A stretch of 64,000 nt of DNA from Actinomycetes bacterium (GTDB lineage Bacteria; Actinomycetota; Actinomycetes; S36-B12; GCA-2699445): NCBI GenBank assembly GCA_022599915.1, contig JAHZLH010000048.1:30929-94928 (forward strand). The letters run 5' to 3'. Of this stretch, positions 37,760 to 44,194 are shown in pieces. A program made the position numbers and the translations under genes. Under the pieces are notes generated by a model. That model did not search any database. It was not told where the DNA came from and saw only the letters and a list, made by a program, of their open reading frames with translations. Positions within the stretch are counted from its first letter, which is position 1, and each line of letters opens with the position of its first letter.

Positions 37760-37832
37760 TAGGCCCCGCGGGACTCGAACCCGCAACCTACGGATTAAAA
37801 GTCCGCAGCTCTGCCAATTGAGCTAGAGGCCC
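37760..37832 (-). tRNA. tRNA-Lys (anticodon TTT)
   Basis: The minus strand folds as a 73-base cloverleaf. The acceptor GGGCCTC pairs with GGGGCCT with two G-T wobbles and discriminator A. The D-arm is GCTC/GAGC, the anticodon stem GCGGA/TCCGT with loop CTTTTAA (anticodon TTT), and the T-arm GCGGG/CCCGC with TTCGAGT. The CCA end is not encoded. It is the only tRNA I find in the window. Confidence 0.95.
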
Positions 37833-38043
37833 GGGGACACGGTGAAAGCCGTGGTAGCACCCCGCAACAGTGTTGCTAGACCGACGATACCTGCGCCGCA
37901 TCTACTCGGGCATCGAAGGGCCAGAGATTTGTGAATTGGGTGACCCCGATCCGGCTACTCGAGAGTTCTCGGAACTAGCAAAGCTGTCGTCGAAAGACAG
38001 GTCTCCATCTCTCGGTCACGATCTCGCCTGGCCAGACCCAGTA

Positions 38044-38084
38044 AACGAGGCTGGGACTCACTCCGAGTGGGTTCCAGCCTCGTT
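38044..38084. terminator. 11-bp-arm hairpin upstream of arsR
   Basis: AACGAGGCTGG (38044-38054) pairs perfectly with CCAGCCTCGTT (38074-38084), and inner ACTC/GAGT extends the stem. It is terminator-like in both directions but lies between divergent transcripts (tRNA-Lys left, arsR right), with no gene ending nearby. It may insulate the two or end a lost gene. Confidence 0.5.
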
Positions 38085-38098
38085 CTGTGCCACTTGGC

Positions 38099-38136
38099 AT
38101 ATTTGATGCGCTACATTGCATAAACATCTGCGCATA
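38099..38136 (+). promoter_or_regulatory. Candidate ArsR/SmtB operator and promoter
   Basis: Within 50 bp upstream of the arsR ATG, ATGCGC (38106-38111) and GCGCAT (38130-38135) are inverted. An internal TTTGATGC...GCATAAA imperfect palindrome overlaps them. The stretch is AT-rich compared with its surroundings. ArsR/SmtB repressors bind such AT-flanked imperfect palindromes in their own promoters, so autoregulation is likely. No exact consensus match is claimed. Confidence 0.4.
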
Positions 38137-38146
38137 TAGGAATGTA

Positions 38147-38446
38147 ATGACCGGACAAGAGAACATTGCGGAAGTGAGCAAGGCCGCGGAGTTGTTCAAG
38201 GCACTTGGTTCGCCAGTGCGATTGGCGATTCTCTGGCAGTTGACGCAGCGCCCGTCAACGGTGAACGAGCTGGCGGAACGACTGCAGGTCAGCCAACCAC
38301 TGATGTCTCAGCACCTGCGGGTGTTGCGTCAGCATCAACTCGTGAGTTCGACTGCTCGCGGCCAGTACCACACTTACCAACTCGCCGATGAGCACGTCTC
38401 GCACATCGTCCGAGACGCAATCGAACATACGAAGGAGCACTCATGA
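38147..38446 (+). CDS. ArsR/SmtB-family metal-responsive repressor
   Basis: A 99-residue winged-helix protein: L-F-K-A-L-G-S-P-V-R-L-A-I-L-W-Q-L opens the fold, and V-N-E-L-A-E-R-L-Q-V-S-Q-P-L-M-S-Q-H-L-R-V-L is the recognition helix. The C-terminal helix carries H394-region-like His residues (D-E-H-V-S-H-I-V-R-D-A-I-E-H-T-K-E-H), a D-x-H-x10-H-x2-E/H pattern. This matches the alpha-5 zinc site of SmtB/CzrA-type sensors. No alpha-3 Cys-x-Cys motif is present, which argues for zinc or a similar metal rather than arsenic or cadmium. The start at 38147 removes an implausible 20-residue extension. Its stop overlaps the ATG of the metallothionein-like gene. Confidence 0.9.
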   Translation: MTGQENIAEVSKAAELFKALGSPVRLAILWQLTQRPSTVNELAERLQVSQPLMSQHLRVLRQHQLVSSTARGQYHTYQLADEHVSHIVRDAIEHTKEHS

Positions 38447-38760
38447 CGACACACACCCAGGCCGAAACACACAACCACACCCACGGCCCTTACTGCGGGC
38501 ACGAGGCCATCATCCACCACGACCACGTTGACTACCTCCACGACGGCCACGCGCACCGCGAGCACGACGGCCACTACGACGAGTGCGGACAGTGCTCTTG
38601 TAGTAACTGCTCCGACAACTGCGCCAAGTGCGAATGTTCCGATTGCACCTGCGCTACCTGCAACCACGCGACATGCACCTGCCAGAACTGCAACGACTGC
38701 TCGTGCTCGACCTGCGCATGCGCTGACTGCACCTGCACAACCTGCAAGCACGCTGCATAG
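38443..38760 (+). CDS. His-rich/Cys-rich metallothionein-like protein
   Basis: A 105-residue protein in two halves. Residues 1-47 hold 13 His (H-x-H-x-H, H-H-D-H-V-D-Y-L-H-D-G-H-A-H) and one Cys. Residues 48-105 hold 20 Cys spaced as repeating C-x-C-x-x-C, with two more His. It has no signal peptide or TM helix. The His half resembles small His-rich proteins that I recall next to zinc regulators in actinobacteria. The Cys half is typical of a metallothionein but matches no class I can name. Translation is coupled (ATGA) to the ArsR/SmtB-like repressor, so expression should follow metal load. The likely role is cytoplasmic binding of zinc, copper or cadmium. Coding is supported by the coupling and the highly regular Cys pattern. 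Confidence 0.85.
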   Translation: MTTHTQAETHNHTHGPYCGHEAIIHHDHVDYLHDGHAHREHDGHYDECGQCSCSNCSDNCAKCECSDCTCATCNHATCTCQNCNDCSCSTCACADCTCTTCKHAA

Positions 38761-39171
38761 GCAACAGACACGCCTGCGGAACAGCCCGATTGCCTACCGG
38801 AGGGCAAGCCGCGACAGCACGTCAAGAGCCACGTCGATCGCCATCCTGGCGTGGCTGACAGCACCCAACCCGGCACTCACGAACGCGGGCCGCTGCCAGC
38901 GGCCCGCAAATGCGGTAAATCACCGGAATCACCTCACCGCATCCGTCAGGAAAATCCGCGTACCTGATTCAAGCCCCAAGATGACACCGATTAGTACGCG
39001 TTATCGCGACCCAAGCAGCGCCGGAGGTGGCTACCAGGCACATTTTCTGCCGCGACGATGGCCAGCGCGATACCAACAGCGGATGTTTGCCAAACCTTGG
39101 GCACAGGCCACGAGGGGGAGTCGATTTTCGTGTTGACCCTCACATCCACCGCGTGTTAACCAAGATCAACG
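38761..39171. other. 411-bp intergenic stretch
   Basis: Besides the hairpin at 38885-38907 I find no gene. A long open frame in another phase continues from under the metallothionein-like gene to 39136, but it is a shadow of its repetitive codons. The right end should contain the promoter of the DUF3152 gene. Confidence 0.4.
38885..38907 (+). terminator. 10-bp stem-loop downstream of the metallothionein-like gene
   Basis: GCGGGCCGCT (38885-38894) pairs with AGCGGCCCGC (38898-38907) around a 3-base loop. It is very stable and lies about 125 bp after the stop. An A-rich stretch follows on the plus strand and there is no T-run. It is the best candidate end of the arsR-metallothionein transcript. 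Confidence 0.5.
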
Positions 39172-39924
39172 ATGAACGACCGCTACCGTCATCCGGTGAC
39201 TGCGCGACTGTTCCGACGACGGCCAATGATTGCTGTCGCGACAGTTGTGCTTGTGGCAGGGGGCGCAGCAAGTATCTCCGCCATGTCTGGCGACGACCCG
39301 CCGATAACTGCAACTCCGCCAATGAAATCGCCAGTCATCGTGACCAAACCCGCGGCACCGCCACCGCTGCAGACCAGCAAGTCCGGTGATGGTTTCGTGG
39401 TCATCCAGCCGGTGGCTAACTCCGGCAACGGCCGCGGCGCACGCAAAGCTGCTGGCTGGACCATCCCCTACTCAGTGGAGTTTGAACCTGGCCTTCGCCC
39501 CCATGCCCGACAACTAGCCAAGATCGCTGATGCTGCCCTGCAAGACACCCAGCGTGGCTGGAATGCAACTGGCGATCGAACTCTGCGGCGGGTAGGTGAA
39601 GCCACCAAAGCCACCATCAGAGTGGTGCTAGCAACTCCGGGGAAGGTGGATGCTCACTGTGCCACCGTGGGACTAAATACTGCCGGAATCTTTTCCTGCT
39701 GGGACGGCCAGCGAGCCATGATCAATCTCTATCGGTGGGAGAATGGAGCCAGCGACTTCACCTCTCTAGGCACCTACCGCCGCTACGTGATTAACCATGA
39801 AGTCGGCCACGGCCTCGGTTTCGGCCATCACTTCTGCCCCACCGCTGGAGCTCCAGCTCCAGTGATGATGCAACAAACCAAAGGCACCGGTGCCTGCAAA
39901 CCGAATGCCTGGCCATATCCCTAG
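39172..39924 (+). CDS. DUF3152 secreted zincin-like protein
   Basis: This 250-residue protein has an N-terminal membrane anchor or signal (about residues 18-40) and a Pro/Thr-rich spacer. A DUF3152 domain follows with Y-S-V-E-F-E-P-G-L and the metalloprotease-like N-H-E-V-G-H-G-L-G-F-G-H-H (H-E-x-x-H-x-x-G-x-x-H). Cys residues after it may form disulfides. Actinobacterial DUF3152 proteins are predicted zinc peptidases of unknown substrate. The long gap on both sides suggests single-gene transcription. Confidence 0.85.
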   Translation: MNDRYRHPVTARLFRRRPMIAVATVVLVAGGAASISAMSGDDPPITATPPMKSPVIVTKPAAPPPLQTSKSGDGFVVIQPVANSGNGRGARKAAGWTIPYSVEFEPGLRPHARQLAKIADAALQDTQRGWNATGDRTLRRVGEATKATIRVVLATPGKVDAHCATVGLNTAGIFSCWDGQRAMINLYRWENGASDFTSLGTYRRYVINHEVGHGLGFGHHFCPTAGAPAPVMMQQTKGTGACKPNAWPYP

Positions 39925-40340
39925 CTCGATGTGTCGCCAGTCACCACGACCAGGTACGGGCATGATCGGGCGACTGCCTCGACAGCAGCTGAACTAGGCC
40001 CAACTCTTGTCGCCGTGCGGTACTCATGCGTTCCGGCGATTCGGCAGTAACCACCGGGGCGGACGGTTCATCGCGTAACCCCTGAACTCCGGACCGCACC
40101 TAATGCCCCCAGCATTAGGTAGGGGTTCCCCGATACGTCAGCCGCGCGGCAGTCGAGGTTTGTCGCAGTCGTGGGGTCAACATCCTTGATCGTCGGTGCC
40201 ACATACAACCGAACCGACGCCCCGCGATCTAACCGGCCCAGACTAATGCACACCTGTCACGCAGCCCAGCGACCGAAAGGAACTTGTTGCCGATCTGGAA
40301 ACAGAAATAACTTGCGACGAGTTCCCGGTGTCCAGCTCAG
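39925..40340. other. Convergent intergenic region with gene debris
   Basis: The stretch lies between the 3' ends of the DUF3152 gene and the zur-type gene. It contains the glutamine-synthetase remnant (40068-40253) and a perfect 9-bp stem-loop ACCTAATGC/GCATTAGGT (40098-40106, 40112-40120) inside it. Nothing else is supported. Confidence 0.45.
40068..40253 (-). pseudogene. Remnant of a glutamine-synthetase C-terminus
   Basis: The minus-strand translation over about 60 codons contains D-R-G-A-S-V-R-L and then A-D-V-S-G-N-P-Y-L-M-L-G-A-L followed by a short tail. This corresponds to the GS C-terminal block (E-N-R-E-A-x-x-R ... D-x-S-A-N-P-Y-L-x-x-x-A). Upstream the frame is closed by a TGA (near 40259), and in a neighbouring frame I-G-N-K-F-L-S-V-A-G continues the resemblance, implying a frameshift. 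The first 300 or more residues are absent. This is a decayed fragment, not a functional gene. Confidence 0.6.
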
Positions 40341-40739
40341 TTAACTGCTGTGCGTCTCATGGCAGATTTGGCACAGACCAATCATCTCCACTCGATGATC
40401 GGTGTCGTAAAAGTTATGCTCTGCCGCCTGCTCTTCCAGCCAATTCTCAATGTGATGGCTACGAACCTCGATGGTCTTGCCACAGCTACGACAGATCAGG
40501 TGGTGATGGTGAGGCTGACTACAGTGACGGTAAAGCGCCTCCCCGTCAGCTTTCAGGACCACATCAATATCACCGGTACCCGCCATAGCGGCTAGGTTGC
40601 GATAGACGGTCGCGAGGCTTGCTGACGCACCTTTGAGTTTAAGGTCGGCATGTATTTCTTGTGCAGTCCGAAAGTTTTGTTGCTCCGCAAGCTCCGCAGC
40701 TATGGCCCGCCTGGCTGCAGTATCTCGCCGGGTGCTCAT
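40341..40739 (-). CDS. Fur-family regulator, probable zinc uptake regulator (Zur)
   Basis: This 132-residue protein has the Fur-family DNA-binding half with the T-A-Q-E-I-H-A-D-L and A-T-V-Y-R-N-L-A helices. The metal-binding half has Y-R-H-C-S-Q-P-H-H-H-H-L-I-C-R-S-C-G, and a second C-x-x-C (C-Q-I-C) at the C-terminus. The R-H-C-S-x-x-H-H-H-H pattern is the Zur-like version rather than the ferric Fur one. The preceding minus-strand gene, 83 bp upstream, encodes a His-rich protein, which supports a zinc role. ATG at 40739. Confidence 0.88.
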   Translation of the reverse strand: MSTRRDTAARRAIAAELAEQQNFRTAQEIHADLKLKGASASLATVYRNLAAMAGTGDIDVVLKADGEALYRHCSQPHHHHLICRSCGKTIEVRSHHIENWLEEQAAEHNFYDTDHRVEMIGLCQICHETHSS

Positions 40740-40822
40740 ACCCCAAGAATAGCCACTTTCGCTTCATCCGCCGCGTTGCATCCACTGTGCGAATTCCTGC
40801 GATCCGCCTTTGCTAGTAGCGA

Positions 40823-41002
40823 TTAATCTGATTCAGGCTCATCGGGGATGCCATGTTCGTGGACATGATTACCGTGCTGGTGATGGAGGTATCCGTCATG
40901 CACATGATCAATGTGGCCGTCATGCTCCACAGTCTCGGGCCAGTCTCCGGGCAAATACTCATGGTCTGAGGCGGAGTGTCGATTCGACACAGCGTCTCTC
41001 AT
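40823..41002 (-). CDS. Small His-rich protein upstream of zur-type gene
   Basis: Reading the minus strand from ATG 41002 gives 59 residues: a hydrophilic start, then E-H-D-G-H-I-D-H-V-H-D-G-Y-L-H-H-Q-H-G-N-H-V-H-E-H-G and an acidic end. The block has 11 His in 26 residues. The H-x-D-H-V-x-x-x-H-D-G core is shared with the N-terminal half of the metallothionein-like protein at 38443. No Shine-Dalgarno precedes the ATG; an in-frame GTG at 40990 has a GAGAGAC stretch before it and may be the real start. The gene lies 83 bp upstream of the zur-type gene on the same strand. Likely role: zinc binding or storage, by inference. Confidence 0.72.
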   Translation of the reverse strand: MRDAVSNRHSASDHEYLPGDWPETVEHDGHIDHVHDGYLHHQHGNHVHEHGIPDEPESD

Positions 41003-41032
41003 CGGACGCGAATACCGCCAAGATCACCATAA

Positions 41033-41047
41033 TGCGAATTGTTCGCA
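41033..41047. promoter_or_regulatory. Perfect 15-bp palindrome upstream of the His-rich gene
   Basis: TGCGAATTGTTCGCA is a 6-3-6 perfect inverted repeat, 31 bp upstream of the His-rich ATG and within the divergent MFS promoter region. A related half-site TGCGAATT recurs near 40791, between the His-rich and zur-type genes. It may be an operator for Zur or the ArsR-like protein. It does not match the AT-rich Zur box I know from other actinobacteria. Confidence 0.4.
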
Positions 41048-41201
41048 CCTCGACCAGCATATACCGGCAATGGTGACGCCCCCGCTGTCACAGCGCTCCT
41101 TTCGGCAGCACCTGCTTTCACCGGCGACGCAGTCACGGTTCGGAGGTGGTACGGCTGCGGCTCGGCTAGTTCTAGAGCGTCGCTATCGCTAGCCTCAGAC
41201 G

Positions 41202-42761
41202 ATGGCTTCCCAACCGGCGGACGACGCGGGACTTGCGAGTTCGAATGATGCAGGGGTCGTCGACGATCCCCGCAGACTGCGACTTATCCTCATCACCGTC
41301 TCGCTGGCGTTGATGATGGTCATCTCCAGCGTGAGCGGCCTCAACGTGGCGTTGCCTGACTTAGCGAAAACTACCGGGGCGACCCAAAGCGAGTTGCAGT
41401 GGATCGTTGACGCCTACACGGTTGCACTTGCTGGGTTGCTCTTCATCTCCGGAGCGATCGGCGATCGGTTTGGCCGTCGCCGATTACTGATCAGCGGTCT
41501 GGTGCTTTTTGGAACACTGGCCGCAGTCGCCTTCTTCGTTACCGAACCGACGACGCTGATCTACCTGCGCGCCGGCATGGGGGTGGGTGCCGCAGCAGTT
41601 ATGCCCACCACACTATCCATCATTACGACTTCCTTCCCTGAGGAGAGAAGGCCCCATGCCGTTGGCATCTGGGTCGGTGTGGCTGGAGCAGGGGCTGTCT
41701 TGGGCTTGGTAATGTCCGGTCTTCTCCTGGAGTTTTTCTCGTGGAGCTCCTTCTTCGCGCTGAATGTAGTTCTGGCAGTGCTGGCACTGATCGGAACAGT
41801 TGCCGTCATTCCGAACTCAGTGGATGACGAACCACCAGCGCTGGATGCGTTCGGCGCTGCGCTGTCCTTCCTCGCTGTCGCAGCTTTGGTATTCGGCATC
41901 ATCGAGGGACCAGTGGCGGGCTGGGGATCAACCGAGGTCATCGCAGCCCTGACAATCGGCGTGCTGAGCATGGCGCTGTTCTTGTGGTGGGAGGCACGTA
42001 ACGATGCCCCGCTACTGGACCCGCGACTGTTCCGACTACGGGGGTTCTCAACGGGATCAGCGTCACTCATGCTGCAGTTCTTCGCAGCCTTTGGCTTCTT
42101 CTTTACCATCATCCAGTACCTGCAGATCGTCATAGGTTTCTCCCCACTGCAGGCCTCCCTGTCGATCTTGCCCATGGCCATCGTGACGCTACCGTTGGCG
42201 CGAGTCGCACCCGTTATTGCGGCACGAGTCGGCTACAACAAGGTTGGCAGCCTCGGCCTGCTGTGCCTAGGCACCGGCTTGCTGTTGATGTCATTCCTGT
42301 CCACTGACTTCAACTACTGGCGGTTCCTAGCAGGACTACTGGTCTTCGGCGCCGGGATGGCGTTGGCGGGTGCTCCTGCAACCGCCGCCATTACTGCTTC
42401 GCTGCCGCGTCAGAAGCAGGGTGTGGCATCGGCCATGAACGACACGTCCCGAGAGTTCGGCAGCGCGCTGGGGATCGCCGTGCTGGGCAGCGTGTTGAAC
42501 AATATCTACCGCTCGGAGGTCAGCCAATATGACGGCGACCTCCCGCAAAAAACCCGAGATGCCATCGAATCCTCCGTGGCTGCAGCCGCCGGTATTACCG
42601 AGCAGTTGGGGCCGCAGGGTGCGCAACTGCTGTCGGCGGCCAACGAGGCATTCGTGGCCGGGGCGAGTGGTGCGTTACGGGTTGGTGCGTTCTTCGCGAT
42701 CCTGGGTGCGATCTTCGTGTTCATTCGGGCACCACGCCGAAACCCAGCCACAAACCGCTAG
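41202..42761 (+). CDS. MFS transporter, DHA2 (14-TM) family
   Basis: This 519-residue exporter has about 14 TM helices. It has S-G-L-N-V-A-L-P-D-L near TM1, E-L-Q-W-I-V-D-A-Y-T-V in TM2, motif A G-D-R-F-G-R-R-R, and G-V-A-G-A-G-A-V-L-G-L-V-M-S-G in TM5. It is related to but distinct from the exporter at 15720. It diverges from the His-rich/zur genes; whether it exports a metal-linked compound is not deducible. ATG at 41202. Confidence 0.9.
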   Translation: MASQPADDAGLASSNDAGVVDDPRRLRLILITVSLALMMVISSVSGLNVALPDLAKTTGATQSELQWIVDAYTVALAGLLFISGAIGDRFGRRRLLISGLVLFGTLAAVAFFVTEPTTLIYLRAGMGVGAAAVMPTTLSIITTSFPEERRPHAVGIWVGVAGAGAVLGLVMSGLLLEFFSWSSFFALNVVLAVLALIGTVAVIPNSVDDEPPALDAFGAALSFLAVAALVFGIIEGPVAGWGSTEVIAALTIGVLSMALFLWWEARNDAPLLDPRLFRLRGFSTGSASLMLQFFAAFGFFFTIIQYLQIVIGFSPLQASLSILPMAIVTLPLARVAPVIAARVGYNKVGSLGLLCLGTGLLLMSFLSTDFNYWRFLAGLLVFGAGMALAGAPATAAITASLPRQKQGVASAMNDTSREFGSALGIAVLGSVLNNIYRSEVSQYDGDLPQKTRDAIESSVAAAAGITEQLGPQGAQLLSAANEAFVAGASGALRVGAFFAILGAIFVFIRAPRRNPATNR

Positions 42762-42789
42762 GACTCATAAACGCCGCCACGACAGCAAA

Positions 42790-42824
42790 CAGCGCGGGAT
42801 CCGCATGTTGCGAATCCCGCGCTG
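42790..42824. terminator. Bidirectional terminator-like hairpin
   Basis: CAGCGCGGGAT (42790-42800) pairs with ATCCCGCGCTG (42814-42824), with an inner CGCA/TGCG extension giving a nearly continuous stem. It lies between the 3' ends of the convergent MFS and fasciclin genes and is probably used by both. Confidence 0.7.
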
Positions 42825-42842
42825 CTGCCAACGGGCCTTTCC

Positions 42843-43421
42843 TTAGGACTTAGGAATCAGGACTCCGTCGATCACGTGGATCACTCCGTTGTCGGCCTCC
42901 ACGTCGGTCTGCACCACCGTCACAGTGCCGCCGGATGAGTCTTTAAGCATGACCTCACCGGAATCGCTCACCATCACCTTGAGCGTGTCGCCATTCACCG
43001 TGGTGACCTTCTGGCCGTCAAGCTTGACGACGTCTTCGGCAGTCACCTTGCCCTCAACAACGTGGTAGGTGAGGATCTGGGTCAACTGACCTTCAGGGTC
43101 CTTCAACAGTTCCGTGACGGTCCCGTCATCCACCAGCGGCTGGAAAGCCTCATCGGTCGGCGCGAAGACGGTGTATTCACCGGTGCTGAGCGTCTCCGCT
43201 AGCCCCGCTGCCGTCACTGCATCGACCAGAACCGTAAAGTCGCCAGCTGCTGCTGCGACCTCAGGGATCGTATTGGTCCCTGTGGCTTCGGGTGCTGGCA
43301 TTTCGCTGGCAGTCGCCATTGAATCCTCAGCACTGGTATCGGAGTCCGTGCTGCAGGCTGCTAGCCCCAGGGCCGCCACCATTGCTAGTCCGGCCACTCC
43401 CATCAAACGCTTGTTTCTCAC
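42843..43421 (-). CDS. Fasciclin-domain lipoprotein
   Basis: This 192-residue protein has a GTG start after GGAGG, a lipobox (L-A-A-C) and an acidic Ser/Thr spacer. One FAS1 domain follows: F-T-V-L-V-D-A-V-T-A-A-G-L, Y-T-V-F-A-P-T-D-E-A-F, Y-H-V-V-E-G-K-V, and V-I-H-V-I-D-G-V-L-I-P at the end. FAS1 lipoproteins (MPT70/83-like) act as surface adhesion or matrix proteins; the role here is not known. The length and both conserved FAS1 boxes are complete. Confidence 0.93.
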   Translation of the reverse strand: MRNKRLMGVAGLAMVAALGLAACSTDSDTSAEDSMATASEMPAPEATGTNTIPEVAAAAGDFTVLVDAVTAAGLAETLSTGEYTVFAPTDEAFQPLVDDGTVTELLKDPEGQLTQILTYHVVEGKVTAEDVVKLDGQKVTTVNGDTLKVMVSDSGEVMLKDSSGGTVTVVQTDVEADNGVIHVIDGVLIPKS

Positions 43422-43571
43422 TTGCTGCCTCCTAAGTAGCAGATGTTCTTACCCTCTACTTCGCAGCAAGTGTCCTGGTTAGATGCACAAGATCTGCAAA
43501 AATTTCATTTTTTGTCTGCGCAACGAATACTGGGGCTCTCCCGCCGTCGATCGTTGGCGCAGCGCCGAACT

Positions 43572-44035
43572 CTAGGATTTCGTGGAGGTTCGGAACTTTC
43601 TCTTGACGACTGGACCGGGTCCCACCCCGTTGACCGCGCGGACTTTGACCCGGTATTTCTTGTCAGCCTTCGACTTCTTGTAGGTCTTTTTGACCTTCGT
43701 GCGTAACTGCACGCGCTCCGACCACACAAGTAGCCGCGAAACTGGTGAAAGTCGCTGGGGTTGCTACTGGGATCTTGATGACCTTATTGCCCCTGGCAGT
43801 CCACACCGCGTTGTCGGGTCCCGCTGGGAGTGATCTTTGCCAGATCAGCGGTAGCGGATTCCCGGGTCAGCCAGATACTGCCGTCAGGTCAGGTGACCAT
43901 TTGGTTGTTGGCACCGATCCCCGAGACACTGAACGTGCCATCAGCAGCCGGGTCGGCAGTTGCACTGCCCACGCCCACCAGCAGTAGACCAGCGGCAAGC
44001 GCACCCGGCACCGCCACCGACCCGAGCAATGGCCT
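43572..44035 (-). pseudogene. Broken secreted Vgb-like/FnIII protein gene
   Basis: Minus-strand fragments in different frames add up to a lost secreted protein. First comes a signal peptide (hydrophobic core ending V-G-S-A-T-A-D), then G-T-F-S-V-S-G-I-G-A-N-N-Q-M-V-T, a TGA at 43889-43891, and P-D-G-S-I-W-L-T with D-L-A-K-I-T-P-S-G. These resemble virginiamycin-B-lyase-type propeller repeats. After a frame change comes the end of a Lys-rich FnIII domain (K-K-Y-R-V-K-V-R-A-V-N-G-V-G) and a normal stop at 43572. In-frame stops, a frameshift and missing repeats make it a pseudogene. The FnIII tail resembles that of the gene at 33556. Confidence 0.7.
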
Positions 44036-44107
44036 CGATACTTCGGACTCCCCGAACAGTCAGTTTCCCGTAGACCTCCTGCCCTGCCCGGTGAGGCATG
44101 AAAAGCG

Positions 44108-44187
44108 AACGGGCCCGGCCCGTTGCGCGCGGTATATCCGCGGCAACGCACCGGACCCGGTACGCCCAGTTAGCGCCGGCTGGCGCT
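44108..44187 (-). terminator. Two stem-loops downstream of the PG-binding lipoprotein gene
   Basis: AGCGCC (44172-44177) pairs with GGCGCT (44182-44187) directly after the stop. AACGGGCC (44108-44115) pairs with GGCCCGTT (44117-44124) as a 17-bp near-palindrome further on. The first is the likelier transcript end. Confidence 0.45.
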
Positions 44188-44194
44188 TCCCCGA

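Larger units (their letters stand above)
37833..38146. other. Region between tRNA-Lys and arsR-like gene
   Basis: About 310 bp with no convincing gene. It must contain the tRNA promoter (minus) and the arsR promoter (plus). It includes the long inverted repeat at 38044-38084 and the operator-like inverted repeat at 38106-38135, listed separately. Confidence 0.4.

Noticed and set aside
37445..37786. Minus-strand 113-codon frame running out of the tRNA-Lys
   Set aside because: It starts inside the tRNA gene, is Pro/Arg/Thr-rich and has no recognisable integrase or other domain.
37870..38106. Plus-strand 78-codon frame between tRNA-Lys and arsR
   Set aside because: It runs through the long inverted repeat and its translation has no family features.
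38147..38446. Arsenic-specific ArsR
   Set aside because: The Cys residues of the classical arsenic or cadmium sites are absent. The His/Asp pattern in the last helix and the adjacent metallothionein-like gene fit a zinc-type sensor better.
38528..39136. Long plus-strand open frame (about 200 codons, Thr/Ala/Arg-rich) overlapping the metallothionein-like gene
   Set aside because: It is another phase of the repetitive Cys/Asp codons. The translation has no domain and the ArsR-coupled frame explains the DNA better.
40098..40120. 9-bp perfect stem-loop as terminator of the zur-type gene
   Set aside because: It lies inside the glutamine-synthetase remnant and consists of its former codons, about 220 bp from the zur stop and without a T-run. 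It may be coincidental.
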